Origin: Lolium rigidum
Lineage: Eukaryota; Streptophyta; Magnoliopsida; Poales; Poaceae
Direction: 5' to 3'
DNA: 64,000 nucleotides
NCBI RefSeq assembly: GCF_022539505.1
Contig: NC_061508.1
Location: 64,675,754 to 64,739,753 of the forward strand
Shown here: positions 45,058 through 56,558 of the stretch, in pieces
How positions within the stretch are numbered: position 1 is the stretch's first letter
Layout of the letters: every line of letters starts with the position of its first letter
Notes under the pieces: generated by a model
What the model was told of the DNA's origin: nothing
Databases searched by the model: none
What the model saw: the letters and a program-made list of their open reading frames with translations, nothing else
Program-made: the position numbers and the translations under genes

Positions 45058-45780
45058 ATGGACAACAATGAGCTTCTTATTCTATTTCCTGATTTAAGAC
45101 ATGGATGGTTTGACGCGAAAATTAAAAAACCTATGGAACATATTAGTATGAACGCTTTGAACACCATTGTTGCTAATGATATGGAAAATTCTAAGCTTGG
45201 GGAAGCTGGCTTTGATGAGCATGATATTTTTAGTCCCCCAGGCATTGAGGAGAAAATTTTCTTTGATGATACTTTGCCTCCTATTTATGATGATTATAAT
45301 GATAGTGGTCTTTTGGTGCCAACTACTATGGAGAGTGAATTTTATTATGATTATACTATGCCTCCTACACTTGATGAGAATAATAATAATAGCTACTTTG
45401 TTAAATTTGCTCCCACTACAACTAATAAAATTGATTATGCTTATGTGGAGAGTAATAATTTTATGCATGAGACTCATGATAAGAATGTTTCATTTGATAG
45501 TTATATTGTTGAGTTTGCTCATGATGCTACTGAAAGTTATTATGAGAGAGGAAAATATGGTTGTAGAAATTGTCATGTTACTAAAACACCTCTCTTTCTG
45601 CTGAAAATCTTGAAGCTGCACTTGTTTTATCTTTCTATGCTTGTTGCATTACGCTTCATGAACTTGTTTATTTACAAGGTTCCTTTTCATAGGAAGCATG
45701 TTAGGCTTAAATGTGTTTTGAATTTGCCTCTTGATGCTCTGTTTTGCTTCAAATACTATCTCTTGCGAGTGCATCATTAA
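45058..45780 (+). CDS. Retroelement B ORF, hydrophobic C-terminus
   Basis: The 240-codon frame starts MDNNELLILFPDLRHGWFDA about 165 bp after the LTR. The N-terminal half holds KIKKPMEHISMNALNTIVAN, then FDEHDIFSPPGIEEKIFFDD and repeated tyrosine-rich YYDYTMPP or IYDDYNDS phrases. Then come SYIVEFAHDATESYYERGKY, a hydrophobic LLKILKLHLFYLSMLVALRF segment at about residues 182-205, and HRKHVRLKCVLNLPLDALFC to the end (LRVHH). It shares its N-terminus with E, and its C-terminus with both E and A. It is placed first after the primer site, where gag would normally be. It may be a degenerate gag replacement or a membrane-associated accessory protein; I cannot tell which. Confidence 0.75.
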   Translation: MDNNELLILFPDLRHGWFDAKIKKPMEHISMNALNTIVANDMENSKLGEAGFDEHDIFSPPGIEEKIFFDDTLPPIYDDYNDSGLLVPTTMESEFYYDYTMPPTLDENNNNSYFVKFAPTTTNKIDYAYVESNNFMHETHDKNVSFDSYIVEFAHDATESYYERGKYGCRNCHVTKTPLFLLKILKLHLFYLSMLVALRFMNLFIYKVPFHRKHVRLKCVLNLPLDALFCFKYYLLRVHH

Positions 45781-46481
45781 AGCTACTCGAGCCCATCTTA
45801 ATGGCTATAAAGAAAGAACTTCTTGGGAGATAACCCATGTGTTTATTTTGCTATAGTACTTTTATTTTGTATTTGAGTCTTGGAAGTTGTTACTACTGTA
45901 GCAACCTCTCCTTATCTTATTTTATTGCATTTGTTGTGCCAAGTAAAGTCTTTGATAGTAAAGTCAATACTAGATTTGGATTACTGCGCAGAAACAGATT
46001 TCTTTGCTGTCACGAATCTGGGCCTAATTCTCTGTAGGTAACTCATAAAATTATGCCAATTTACGTGAGTGATCCTCAGATATGTACGCAACTTTCATTC
46101 AATTTGAGCATTTTCATTTGAGCAAGTCTGGTGCCTCAATAAAATTCGTCTTTACGGACTGTTCTGTTTTGACAGATTCTGCCTTTTATTTCGCATTGCC
46201 TCTTTTGTTATGTGGGATGGATTCCTTTGTTCCATTGACTTCCAGTAGCTTTGGGCAATGTCCAGAAGTGTTAAGAATAATTGTGTCACCTCTGAACATG
46301 TGAATTTTTATTATGCACTAACCCTCTAATGAGTTTGTTTCGAGTTTGGTGTGGAGGAAGTTTTCAAGGGTCAAGAGAGGAGGATGATATACTATGATCA
46401 AGAAGAGTGAAAAGTCTAAGCTTGGGGATGCCCCCGTGGTTCATCCCTGCATATTTCAAGAAGACTCAAGCATCTAAGCTT

Positions 46482-46502
46482 GGGGATGCCCAAGGCATCC
46501 CC
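46482..46502 (+). promoter_or_regulatory. Conserved GC hairpin in element B
   Basis: GGGGATGCC-CAA-GGCATCCCC has a 9-bp stem and 3-base loop. It is preceded by two copies of TCTAAGCTTGGGGATGC (46,417 and 46,473 regions), the same purine motif that adjoins the 3' LTR. Confidence 0.75.
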
Positions 46503-48345
46503 TTCTTCATCGACAAACTATCAGGTTTCATCTCTTGAAACTATATTTTTATTCAGTCACATCTTATGTACTTTACTTGGAGCGTCTGTTTGTTTTTGTT
46601 TTTGTTTGAATAAAATATGATCCATCATGCTTGTGTGGGAGAGAGACACGCTCCGCTGGTTCATATGAACACATGTGTTCTTAGCTCATAATGTTCATGG
46701 CGAAGGTTGAACTGCTTCGTTAATTGTTATATGGTTGGAATCGGGAAATGCTACATGTAGTAATTCTAAAATGTCTTGGATAATTTGATACTTGGCAATT
46801 GTTGTGCTCATGTTTAAGCTCTTGCATCATATACTTTGCACCCATTAATGAAGAAACACCTAGAGCTTGCTAAATTTGGTTTGCATATTTGGTCTCTCTA
46901 AAGTCTAGATAATTTCTAGTATTGAGTTTGAACAACAAGGAAGACGGTGTAGAGTCTTATAATGTTTACAATATGTCTTTTATGTGAGTTTTGCTGCACC
47001 GGTTCATCCTTGTGTTTGTTTCAAATAAACCTTGCTAGCCTAAACCTTGTATCGAGAGGGAATACTTCTCATGCATCCAAAATCCTAGAGCCAACCACTA
47101 TGCCATTTGTGTCCACCATACCTACCTACTACATGGTATTTCTCCGCCATTCCAAAGTAAATTGCTTGAGTGCTACCTTTAAAAATTTCCATTCTTCACC
47201 TTTGCAATATATAGCTCATGGGACAAATAGCTTAAAAACTATTGTGGTATTGAATATGTACTTATGCACTTTATCTCTTATTAAGTTGCTTGTTGTGCGA
47301 TAACCATGTTCCTGGGGACGCCATCAACTACTCTTTGTTGAATATCATGTGAGTTGCTATGCATGTCCGTCTTGTCCGAAGTAAGAGAGATCTACCACTT
47401 TAATGGTTAGAGCATGCATATTGTTAGAGAAGAACATTGGGCCGCTAACTAAAGCCATGAATCATGGTGGAAGTTTCGAGTTTTGGACATATATCCTCAA
47501 TCTCATATGAGAATACTAATTGTTGCTACATGCTTATGCATTAAAGAGGAGTCCATTATCTGTTGTCTATGTTGTCCCGGTATGGATGTCTAAGTTGAGA
47601 ATAATCAAAAGCGAGAAATCCAAAATGCGAGCTTTCTCCTTAGACCTTTGTACAGGCGGCATGGAGGTACCCCTTTGTGACACTTGGTTAAAACATGTGT
47701 ATTGCGATGATCCGATAGTCCAAGCTAATTAGGACAAGGTGCGGGCACTATTAGTATACTATGCATGAGGCTTGCAACTTGTAAGATATAATTTACATGA
47801 TACATATGCTTTATTACTACCGTTGAAAAAATTGTTTCTTGTTTTCAAAATAAAAGCTCTAGCACAAATATAGCAATCGATGCTTTCCTCTGCGAAGGAC
47901 CTTTCTTTTACTTTTATGTTGAGTCAGTTCACCTATCTCTCTCCACCTCAAGAAGCAAACACTTGTGTGAACTGTGCATTGATTCCTACATACTTGCATA
48001 TTGCACTTGTTATATTACTCTATGTTGACAATTATCCATGAGATATACATGTTACAAGTTGAAAGCAACCGCTGAAACTTAATCTTCCTTTGTGTTGCTT
48101 CAATACCTTTACTTTGAATCATTGCTTTATGAGTTAACTCTTATGCAAGACTTATTGATGCTTGTCTTGAAAGTACTATTCATGAAAAGTCTTTGCTTTA
48201 TGATTCAGTTGTTTACTCATGTCATTACCATTGTTTTGATCGCTACATTCATTACATGAGTTTACAATAGTATGATCAAGGTTATGATGGCATGTCACTC
48301 CGTAAATTATCTTTGTTATCGTTTACCCGCTCGGGACGAGCAGAA

Positions 48346-48361
48346 CTAAGCTTGGGGATGC
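48346..48361 (+). other. Polypurine tract of element B
   Basis: AAGCTTGGGGATGC directly precedes the 3' LTR start TGATACGTC at 48,362, as expected for plus-strand priming. Confidence 0.7.
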
Positions 48362-49695
48362 TGATACGTCTCCGACGTATCGATAATTTCTTATGTTCCA
48401 TGCCACATTATTGATGATATCTACATGTTTTATGCATACTTTATGTCATTATTATGCGTTTTCCGGAACTAACCTATTGACGAGATGCCGAAGGGCCGGT
48501 TCCTATTTTCTGCTGTTTTTAGTTCCAGAAATCCTAGTAAGGAAATATTCTCGGAATCGGACGAAATCAAGGCCCAGCATCCTATTTTTCCACGAAGCTT
48601 CCAGAACACCCGAGAATCGCCAGAGGGGGGCCACTGGGCCCCCAGATGACAGGGCGGCGCGACCTAGGGGGGGGGCGCGCCCCTAGTGTGTCACCGCCTC
48701 GTCGCCTCCCCGACTCCGCCTCTTCGCCTATATAAAGGTCCCTGACCTAAATCTTCGATACGAAAAAGCCACGGTACGAGAAACCTTCCAGAGCCGCCGC
48801 CATCGCGAAGCCAAGATCTGGGGGACAGGAGTCTCTGTTCCGGCACGCCGTCGGGACGGGGAAGTGCCCCCGGAAGGCTCCTCCATCGACACCACCGTCA
48901 TCTTCATCAACGCTGCTGTCTCCCATGAGGAGGGAGTAGTTCTCCATCGAGGCTAAGGGCTGTACCGGTAGCTATGTGGTTAATCTCTCTCCTATGTACT
49001 TCAATACAATAATCTCATGAGCTGCCTTACATGATTGAGATTCATATGATGATGTTTGTAATCTAGATGTCATTATGCTAGTCAAGTGGGTTTTACTTAT
49101 GTGATCTCCGGAGACTCCTTGTCCCACGTGTGTAAAGGTGACGAGTGTGTGCACCGTGTGGGTCTCTTAGGCTATATTTCACAGAATACTTATTCACCGT
49201 TATGAATGGCATAGTGAAGTGCTTATTTATATCCCTTTATGATTGCAATGTGTTTTGTATCACAATTTATACGTGTGCTACTCTAGTGATGTTATTAAAG
49301 TAGTTTATTCCTCTTGCACGGTGTAATGGTGACGGTGTGTGCATCGTGTAGTACTTGGCGTAGGCTATGATTGTGATCTCTTGTAGATTATGAAGTTAAC
49401 TATTGCTATGATGGTATTGATGTGATCTATTCCTCCTTTCGTAGTGTGAAGGTGACGAGTGTGCATGCTATGTTAGTACTTGGTTTGGTTATGTTGATCT
49501 GTTATGCACTCTAAGGTTATTTAAATATGAACATTGAATATTGTGGAGCTTGTTAACTCCGGCATTGAGGGTTCGTGTAATCCTACACAGTTAGTGGTGT
49601 TCATCATCCAACAAGAGGGTGTAGAGTCTAGCATCTATCTATTTATTCTATTATGTGATCAATGTTGAGAGTGTCCACTAGTGAAAGTATGATCT
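48362..49695 (+). repeat. 3' LTR of element B, broken by element C
   Basis: It matches 43,186 to about 44,517 of the 5' LTR nearly base for base, with TATATAAAG at 48,729-48,737. It stops at ...AGTATGATCT where C's LTR begins. The last ~375 bp of the LTR are not present in the window. Confidence 0.85.
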
Positions 49696-50866
49696 TGTTG
49701 ATGTCAAAAAACCCCTGGCGGGCAGAGACGGTCAACACGGTAGAGCCGGGAACAACTAGGGCTGCGGCTGGCCCCAGTCCCTCAGAGCGACGGCCCGCAA
49801 AGCCTCCTGGTCGCACGTCCGATGCTTATCACAAGGGCGTGCCACCTGACCTATACCTGGTTAGGAAGGTGTGGATGATGCCTCGCTTAGTTTCCTGCAG
49901 GGCACACACGTAAACATTAAATACGAGCCTCGATCGGCTCTCAGGTTATCCTGTGAATCGGCTCAAAGAGCCGATCCACCCATGATCCGGACGAGGTGTC
50001 CGAATATATGGTGGTCCTCGCTTGATCAAGGTAAAGCTAATGAGATCTACGACGATTTAGGGTTTTCACCGCATAATCGGATCATCCTACTCACGATTGG
50101 GCCTCGCGCTCGCGCACGGTGACCGTAAGCCGATCCTAGACGGGGCCTAAAAACCAACACGAGGTTGATCCCCGGAACATCCTTTCTAGGGCTAGCAAAC
50201 GCCACCCTACACGCCGCTGGATCCTCCAACCCTTTGTAAGGCCTAACTATTGCGGATGTTAAACTAATCCTTGATGAAACAAGGAGCAACCGTAACGGAT
50301 CAGATCTACTAAACTATGATCAAGCGGGGTGCCGCCCCTACACCTAAGATAGGTGTAAGGGCGGCTAGACGTGCAAGGGTTGCACTAACGAAAGCATGTA
50401 ATATCGAAGAACAATGCTAACCCTAACACATCTAAGATAACTACGTTGCTCGCCATCAAAAAGGCTTCGATACGAGCAACGCATGAACAACGGGGATAGG
50501 CATTACGCTGCCTAGATCGCAAGATGCGATCTAGGCAGCATGGTGCTCTCGGTAGAAACCCTCGAGACGAAGGAGTTGGCGATGCGCCGAGATTTGTTTG
50601 TGGTTGAACGTTGGTTGTTGTTTATTCCATAAACCCTAGGTACATATTTATAGTCCGGGGACTTTCTAATGTGGGCGTGCACTAAACCGTGCACGAGATA
50701 AACTCTAACTTTTAATCTAGATACAATCTATTGTAATTAAAGATACATGGGCAATCTAGCCCAAATTCTTCGAGCAAGGCCGCTTCAGAGATCTTCCACA
50801 TGTAATCTTCCAAGCCCATCTTGATCGCGGCCCACCTCCTAATTTAGCCAAAATCTGGTGATAACA
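49696..50866 (-). repeat. 3' LTR of element C
   Basis: On the minus strand it begins TGTTATCACCAGATTTTGGC and ends TTTTGACATCAACA. It follows a purine tract (CCAGGGGGGCATG, minus strand, 50,867-50,879). TATTTATAG at 50,645-50,653 is the TATA-like box on the minus strand. Confidence 0.85.
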
Positions 50867-51141
50867 CATGCCCCCCTGGTTTTGGTAATGATAATTTCAA
50901 AACCACTCTGTTTTTTTTTCTCCAAGGGGTCATGTCGTGGCAGAGCAGAACCGTCGCAGTATGCTTCATCATGACGACTTGCCTCCCCAACTTCTCTGCA
51001 CGATTTGACAGTTTTGGCACCATGTCCTCGAAAGCTGCTCGAAAATTAAATCCCCATCTCCTTTCATTTAACCGCATCGAACAGTTCTCCTCTTCATCCT
51101 CTTCGCATTAGCACTTCCAGAAAAAACCCTCCCCTGCCACA

Positions 51142-51636
51142 ATGTCTTCTTCCTCCTCCGCCTCGTCGGATTTTTCCACCCAGTCCTCTTCGTCTCGCGA
51201 GCCGACGCCGGAGCCGAACCCGGCGGAGGTCCACGCGGCCAACATCCGCCGCGCCATTGAGGCCGGGGAGGAGTCGAGCCATGACTTCTCCCTGTGGTCG
51301 GAGGATGACAAATCCTCGACGGATGGGGAGAGTGACCTCCGCTTCCTCGCCGACGGGGAATCGGAGGAGGAGAGCGATGACGATCGCTTCTCCTGGGACG
51401 ACTTCACCACCTCCGAGGAGGTGAAGGAGGAGGAAGAGGAGGAGGGGCGACGACGACGAGCTTCCCCGACGAGCCGCCGGCCAAGCGCCATTGCCCCCGG
51501 CCGGGGAATCCGAGTGACTTCGACGGCGACGACGACGGCGACGACGAGGAAGACGAGGACAACGAAGGTCCTGCCGGCGGCCGGCTGGAGCGACGGCGAC
51601 GAGCCGGCCGGGAGCAGCGCCGAGCGGCGGCGATGA
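51142..51636 (+). CDS. Antisense acidic Ser/Glu-rich ORF in element C
   Basis: The 164-codon frame runs opposite to the gag-protease genes, just inside the 3' LTR. It begins MSSSSSASSDFSTQSSSSRE after a leader with CTCTTCATCCTCTTCGC. Then come EVHAANIRRAIEAGEESSHD, LWSEDDKSSTDGESDLRFLA, acidic EESDDDRFSWDDFTTSEEVK and a poly-Glu run at about 96-102. After this the frame turns basic and low-complexity (RRRRASPTSRR), probably because of a frameshift. I recall similar acidic proteins from cereal gypsy repeats. Function is unknown; a transcription-related or nucleic-acid-mimicking role is speculation. Confidence 0.6.
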   Translation: MSSSSSASSDFSTQSSSSREPTPEPNPAEVHAANIRRAIEAGEESSHDFSLWSEDDKSSTDGESDLRFLADGESEEESDDDRFSWDDFTTSEEVKEEEEEEGRRRRASPTSRRPSAIAPGRGIRVTSTATTTATTRKTRTTKVLPAAGWSDGDEPAGSSAERRR

Positions 51637-51779
51637 CGGCGACGACGAGGCGGCAACGGCCCGTAGATAGGGCCCTTAGCATAGGATCGGTAGCAGTAGA
51701 CGGGGCAATGTATCCCCTTAGTACTCCCTTTTGAGAGCAATCAGCTCTTACGTGTAAGAAATACTGGTTTATCAATGAA

Positions 51780-53630
51780 GAAATTCCCCAATTTGATTTT
51801 GCCGATTTCCCTTAGGATAATTTAGCCGATTGTCCTTCGTGCTGATTACGCCGATTGTCAATTTGGTCAAAGCCCAGTGAGCCGACGGCAGCGCATCGGT
51901 CCCTCACGATAAATTTCGAGATAGATCCATCCGGACCCAAACTTCCGGTCAAACAAGGCCAAGCCATAATCGCGCAAATCCTAGGACTTGTAAATGCAGA
52001 TCTCACGGGATGGCATGTTAAACTTAGCGGCAAAACCCACGAAATAATGTCCAGTCTCCTTATCATCTTTAAATTTCAGACATTCTTACGCCGCATTATC
52101 CTCTCCAAATTCCGCTCACTCGGCTCCGGCGGTTTCCATGCTGCAATAATTCACCATCTTTCAAGCGAGTTTGTGATGAAGAGTGAGCCGATTTCGACAA
52201 AATCGGCTAAACCTTGAGGGCGAGCTGCCCCCGAGCCTCGGCCAAGGCGAGGATAAAAAATGGACCAGCCTAATGGACCATCACCGGCTTCCCAAGCTGT
52301 GGTGCCGCATCGGCCGATTCCAACAAATCGGTTTCCCGGATCATCGACATTTCGGGGCGGGCTCGATCACGTCCAAGAGAGCTATCTGCGGGGCCACCGG
52401 CCGATCACCTTTCTTCCGTTGGCGGTCGATACGGTGGATGATTACCCACGGCTCCATGGACAAGGCTGACTTGCATGCCAACATTCCTACGATAGTCTTG
52501 CTGAGGCGGCAGCACGGCAACTTTGCGCACTTGTACTAAGGTCGATGACCGTGCATCGGCTCTACATCACGAAACACCTCAAAAGGGATCATTAAACCTG
52601 ATTATGAATCTAACCGGCCCATCTACCAGGTGGCAATCGGCTTCGGGCGGTGTCCACGACGAGCCACTGGGCTTGTCGGCTGAATCGGCGGCATGCTTGA
52701 AAGCGATAATTTTGCAATATCAGCCCCATTCTTCGGACAAGTTGTGATGCGAGCCGGCCGATTCCAACGGGAATCGGCTTCTGTAGCAAAGGATCCTTCG
52801 GGGTAAGCTGCCCCCGAGCTTCAGTCGGGGCGAGAATAGCAGTGAGCCGACCACGTCGGTCATCCTCGGTTTCCAACTCGTAATGCAGCATCAGCCGACT
52901 CCAACAAAAATCGGTTCTTTAGAGCGAAGAAATTTCGGGGCGAGCTGCCCCCACGAGCTTCTCCAGCTCACATCTTGCACCTGGCTGATCAGATCGGCTC
53001 ATCGTCTTTGGCAGGCTGAGGCAACTCCCGGTGGGGATGTTTTTGAACTTCTGATGCCCTCCAAACTCTGGACGTAACACCCCCTGGAAGTGATAGCTAC
53101 CAAGTCACCACCTTGGTCAAAACATTACAACCGATTGCTTCGTCATCGGCTGTTCTCCTGGTCTTAGGCTGAACTTGAAGACTTGCCAACGGGAATTAGG
53201 GGTCCTCGAAGAGGATCCACTTCTGCTCCATTGATCCTTAAGTCGATGTACGCACGTCGGCTGTGCTTAAAATTTTTCGAATTTTACGGCCGATTTATGC
53301 GTCGGCCCCCATACTTTAATACCCATCACCAAAGGATCAGACACTTCTCTTGCATATCCTCGTGTTTTATCCACCTGGGTGCCCCCAGAGCCGATTCTGT
53401 CAAGAGAATTGATGGTATCGGCTCTGTTGGATAACATGTTGAACCCAGGCAGAATGGATGGTGAGGATAATTTTGGCCGATTGCTGGAATCGGCCTCCAT
53501 GTTGCTTGTTCGATGAAGGTTTTGTAATGTCCCTTCATAAATTTTTTTGGGGCCGATCACAAAGATCAGCCTCGCCACGTTTGTTCATCGACGTTTTCTT
53601 TGTTACACAGTCAGGCCTGTGGATAAAACC
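51780..53630. other. Non-coding interior of element C with repeated ATCGGC phrases
   Basis: No gene is supported. The phrases GCCGATT, ATCGGCT and GAGCCGAT occur dozens of times in both orientations, together with GGGGCGAGCTGCCCCCGAGC blocks (52,208; 52,805; 52,938 regions). This replaces the place where reverse transcriptase and integrase would be expected. Confidence 0.6.
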
Positions 53631-53633
53631 AGC

Positions 53634-54303
53634 CTAACCCCGTTCTTTGTCACGTCGATGCGCTCGCAGTCGTCCAGTTGATGCCGAGAGTGGCTCTTGG
53701 CACGATGTCTCCCAAACGTCCATGCCGGTTGTTGAAACCTCGGCTGAATCATCTGCGTGGACGACTTCTACTTCATCTCCATCCCATTGTATCGGGCATT
53801 GGTGCATCGTGGATGGAATGCAACGATTGGCGTGGATCCAATCTCTCCCTAGTAGGACGGCGTAGGTACTCTTGCTTGTCGACGATAAGAACGTCGTAGG
53901 GACAGTTTTCCTTCCTACGGTCGGATCCACATTCGGAACACCTTGCGCGTCGGATGCTTGGCCGTTGAAATCGCTCGGTGTTACGTTGGTCTTGATCGGA
54001 TCCGAGTTGGAGCGTCCCAACCGACGTAGCATGGAGTGTGGCATAATGTTAGCTGCCGCTCCGGTGTCCACCAACATCTTGTTGACGAGGCTGCCCATTG
54101 ATGTAACCTCGCAAGTACGGGGCCTTCGGATGCATGTAACTTCTTTCCTTTGGCTTCTCAAAGATGACCGGCCGTGGGCCGCGATCTAATTGCGCCACGG
54201 GTGCTTCATACAATCTTGGAGCGCTAAACTCCGTTGGAAGAATGAAGACCATATTTGTGCCGGCCGACGTGTCATCATCGGCTTTCCTGCTGCAGGGCGC
54301 CAC
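53634..54303 (-). pseudogene. Gypsy retropepsin (aspartic protease) region of element C
   Basis: The main frame (54,161-53,634) contains VNKMLVDTGAAANIMPHSML, in which DTGA is the catalytic Asp motif of retropepsins. It is followed by RRLG and then YAVLLGRDWIHANRCIPSTM, the family's conserved second half, and HQCPIQWDGDEVEVVHADDS. The upstream frame (54,303-54,049) supplies TSAGTNMVFILPTEFSAPRL and PVAQLDRGPRPVIFEKPKER, then shifts at GYINGQP. One frameshift separates the pieces, so the polyprotein is broken. The downstream reverse transcriptase is absent. Confidence 0.85.
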
Positions 54304-55250
54304 TCTTTTCTTTGTGGCCGACCTTCTTCGTCCGGGGTTCGCCGAATTTTGGCGGCCGGATCAGGCCGTGCCTTCCTTAGCGTGTGCGGGTACAACCTTT
54401 CGGCTTCTTCCAACCCACGCGAGACGCTGAACCCTTCGCTTACGGGAACGGCTGAGCCCATCGGGGCACCACCGGGCCGATGATATTTATCTTCTTCATC
54501 ATCGTCCTCCGGTTCCTCGAGATCTTCCACCCGGCGGACTCGGCATGCTTGTTCGAGGCGGGAGAGGCCCTAGACGCTTGAACACGGACATGTTAGCGGC
54601 ATCCTTCTTCCTTTGTTTGCATTACGGGCAGTTCTCGATTGTTGGCAATCGGCTCATTCCTGAGTCCCGGCAATGTTTGAAAAACGGACAGTCCGGTGCC
54701 GATCCATGTCATCCTGCCCCCTCGGCCTTCCTTCAGCGCGACGACTGTACCCGCCGTTGTTTCTATCATGCTGACGGTACCTCCTGTCCTCTGCATCGGA
54801 CCGACAATTTCTCTCATCATTTACGTCGTAGTGCCGACGTCGGTCGTACTGCTGCTCAGACTTGTTGAGGAGGTGCTCGGAGAGTGGACGTTGATACCGC
54901 ACGCTTCTCGTTTCCTCCTCTGTCAGGTACCGTCTGTCATCATCTTGGGGCCGGTCGCGTGGATCGGCCTCCTCTTTATCCTTGCCACGGGAGTGGCCGC
55001 TTTCTGCTTCATCTTTGCCATGGCGGCTTGCAAACCCTGCCATGTTGACGCCAAAGGAGAACTACGGCTGGCATATGGAGTGGCTGAGATCCACCATGTT
55101 GTCGCCGGGCAACAAACGTGTGTTACCGTGCGCACGGGCCTTCTCAAAGGAGCCGATGAGTTCGGCTTCGAGGGTTGCCTTGATCTCGTGATGTTTCTTC
55201 TTGAGCTCATCGGGCGGATCCTCGTACTTGACCGGAGTGCTTCCCGCCAT
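54304..55250 (-). pseudogene. Gypsy gag region of element C, fragmentary
   Basis: The gag start is at 55,250 (MAGSTPVKYEDPPDELKKKH, EIKATLEAELIGSFEKARAH). A deletion and a stop after about 62 codons follow. The same frame then resumes as MAGFASRHGKDEAESGHSRG and an Arg/Asp-rich segment to about 54,700. In a shifted frame a zinc-finger-like CPFFKHC...CP(stop)CKQRKK follows, then EDLEEPEDDDEEDKYHRP and ARPDPAAKIRRTPDEEGRPQ. Most of the capsid part is missing. Several frameshifts and stops make it non-functional. Confidence 0.75.
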
Positions 55251-55313
55251 CTCGGATGCGAGACGGCGATGTGGTGGATGTTGAAGGTTGTCCCACCGTG
55301 CGTGCCGAGAATG

Positions 55314-56458
55314 TGTTGACGTCGAAAACCCCTGGCGGGCGAGAGGCGGTCAACACGGTAGAGCCGGGAACAACTAGGGCTGCGGCTGGCCCCGGTCCCT
55401 CGGAGCGGCGACCCGCAAAGCCTCCTGGTCGCACGTCCGATGTTTATCACAAGGGCGTGCCACCTGACCTATACCAGTCGGGGAAGGTGTGGATGATGCC
55501 TCGCTTAGTTTCTGCACGGGGCACACACGTAAACATTAAATACGAGCCTCGATCGGCTCTCAGGTTATCCTGTGAATCGGCTCAAAGAGCCGATCCACCC
55601 ATGATCCGGACGAGGTGTCCGAATATATGGTGGTCCTGCTTGATCAAGGTAAAGCTAATGAGATCTACGACGATTTAGGGTTTTCACCGCATAATCGGAT
55701 CATCCTACTCACGATTGGGCCTCGCGCTCGCGCACGGTGACCGTAAGCCGATCCTAGACGGGGCCTAAAAACCAACACGAGGTTGATCCCGGAACATCCT
55801 TTCTAGGGCTAGCAAACGCCACCCTACACGCCGTTGGATCCTCCAACCCTTTGTAAGGCCTAACTATTGCGGATGTTAAACTAATCCTTGATGAAACAAG
55901 GAGCAACCGTAACGGATCAGATCTACTAAACTATGATCAAGCGGGGTGCCGCCCCTACACCTAAGATAGGTGTAAGGGCGGCTAGACATGCAAGGGTTGC
56001 ACTAACGAAAGCATGTAATATGAAGAACAATGCTAACCCTAACACATCTAAGATAACTACGTTGCTCGCCATCAAAAAGGCTTCGATACGAGCAACGCAT
56101 GAACAACGGGGATAGGCATTACGGCTGCCTAGATCGCAAGATGCGATCTAGGCGGCATGGTGCTACCGGTAGAAACCCTCGAGACGAAGGAGTTGGCGAT
56201 GCGCCGAGATTTGTTTGTGGTTGAACGTTGGTTGTTGTTTATTCCATAAACCCTAGGTACATATTTATAGTCCGGGGGACTTTCTAATGTGGGCGTGCAC
56301 TAAACCGTGCACGAGATAAACTCTAACTTTTAATCTAGATACAATCTATTGTAATTAAAGATACATGGGCAATCTAGCCCAAATTCTCCGAGCAAGGCCG
56401 CTTCAGAGATCTTCCACATGTAATCTTCAAGCCCATCAATCGCGGCCCACCTCCTAAT
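55314..56458 (-). repeat. 5' LTR of element C
   Basis: It matches the 3' LTR of C throughout, with a TATA-like TATTTATAG at 56,262-56,270 (minus strand). On the minus strand its end abuts CATTCTCGGCACGCACGG; I could not assign that to a known primer tRNA. The outer ~24 bases are hidden by the gap. Confidence 0.85.
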
Positions 56459-56558
56459 NNNNNNNNNNNNNNNNNNNNNNNNNNNNNNNNNNNNNNNNNN
56501 NNNNNNNNNNNNNNNNNNNNNNNNNNNNNNNNNNNNNNNNNNNNNNNNNNNNNNNNNN
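56459..56558. other. Assembly gap (100 N)
   Basis: A run of exactly 100 N is the usual placeholder for a gap of unknown length. Sequence on the two sides belongs to different elements. Confidence 0.98.

Larger units (their letters stand above)
43186..49695 (+). mobile_element. LTR retroelement B, plus strand, no gag-pol
   Basis: The 5' LTR is at 43,186-44,893, the primer site at 44,905-44,920, the ORF at 45,058-45,780, and the polypurine tract near 48,349-48,361. The 3' LTR is interrupted by element C at 49,695/49,696. The interior (about 3.5 kb) has no gag or pol motif. The two LTRs look about 97% alike by eye, so the insertion is fairly recent. The bases before the 5' LTR are CCCGG. The right-hand duplication cannot be seen. 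Confidence 0.85.
49696..56458 (-). mobile_element. Gypsy LTR retroelement C, minus strand, deleted
   Basis: The LTRs are 49,696-50,866 (3') and 55,314-56,458 (5', cut about 24 bases short by the gap). They look about 97% alike. The interior keeps parts of gag and protease on the minus strand, a long non-coding stretch rich in ATCGGC phrases, and an antisense ORF beside the 3' LTR. Reverse transcriptase and integrase are gone. The insertion target is B's 3' LTR (left flank GATCT). Confidence 0.85.

Noticed and set aside
51108..51740. Long minus-strand frame opposite the acidic ORF in element C
   Set aside because: It mirrors the Ser/Glu-rich codons of the plus-strand frame (giving Ser/Arg runs) and has no gag or pol motif.
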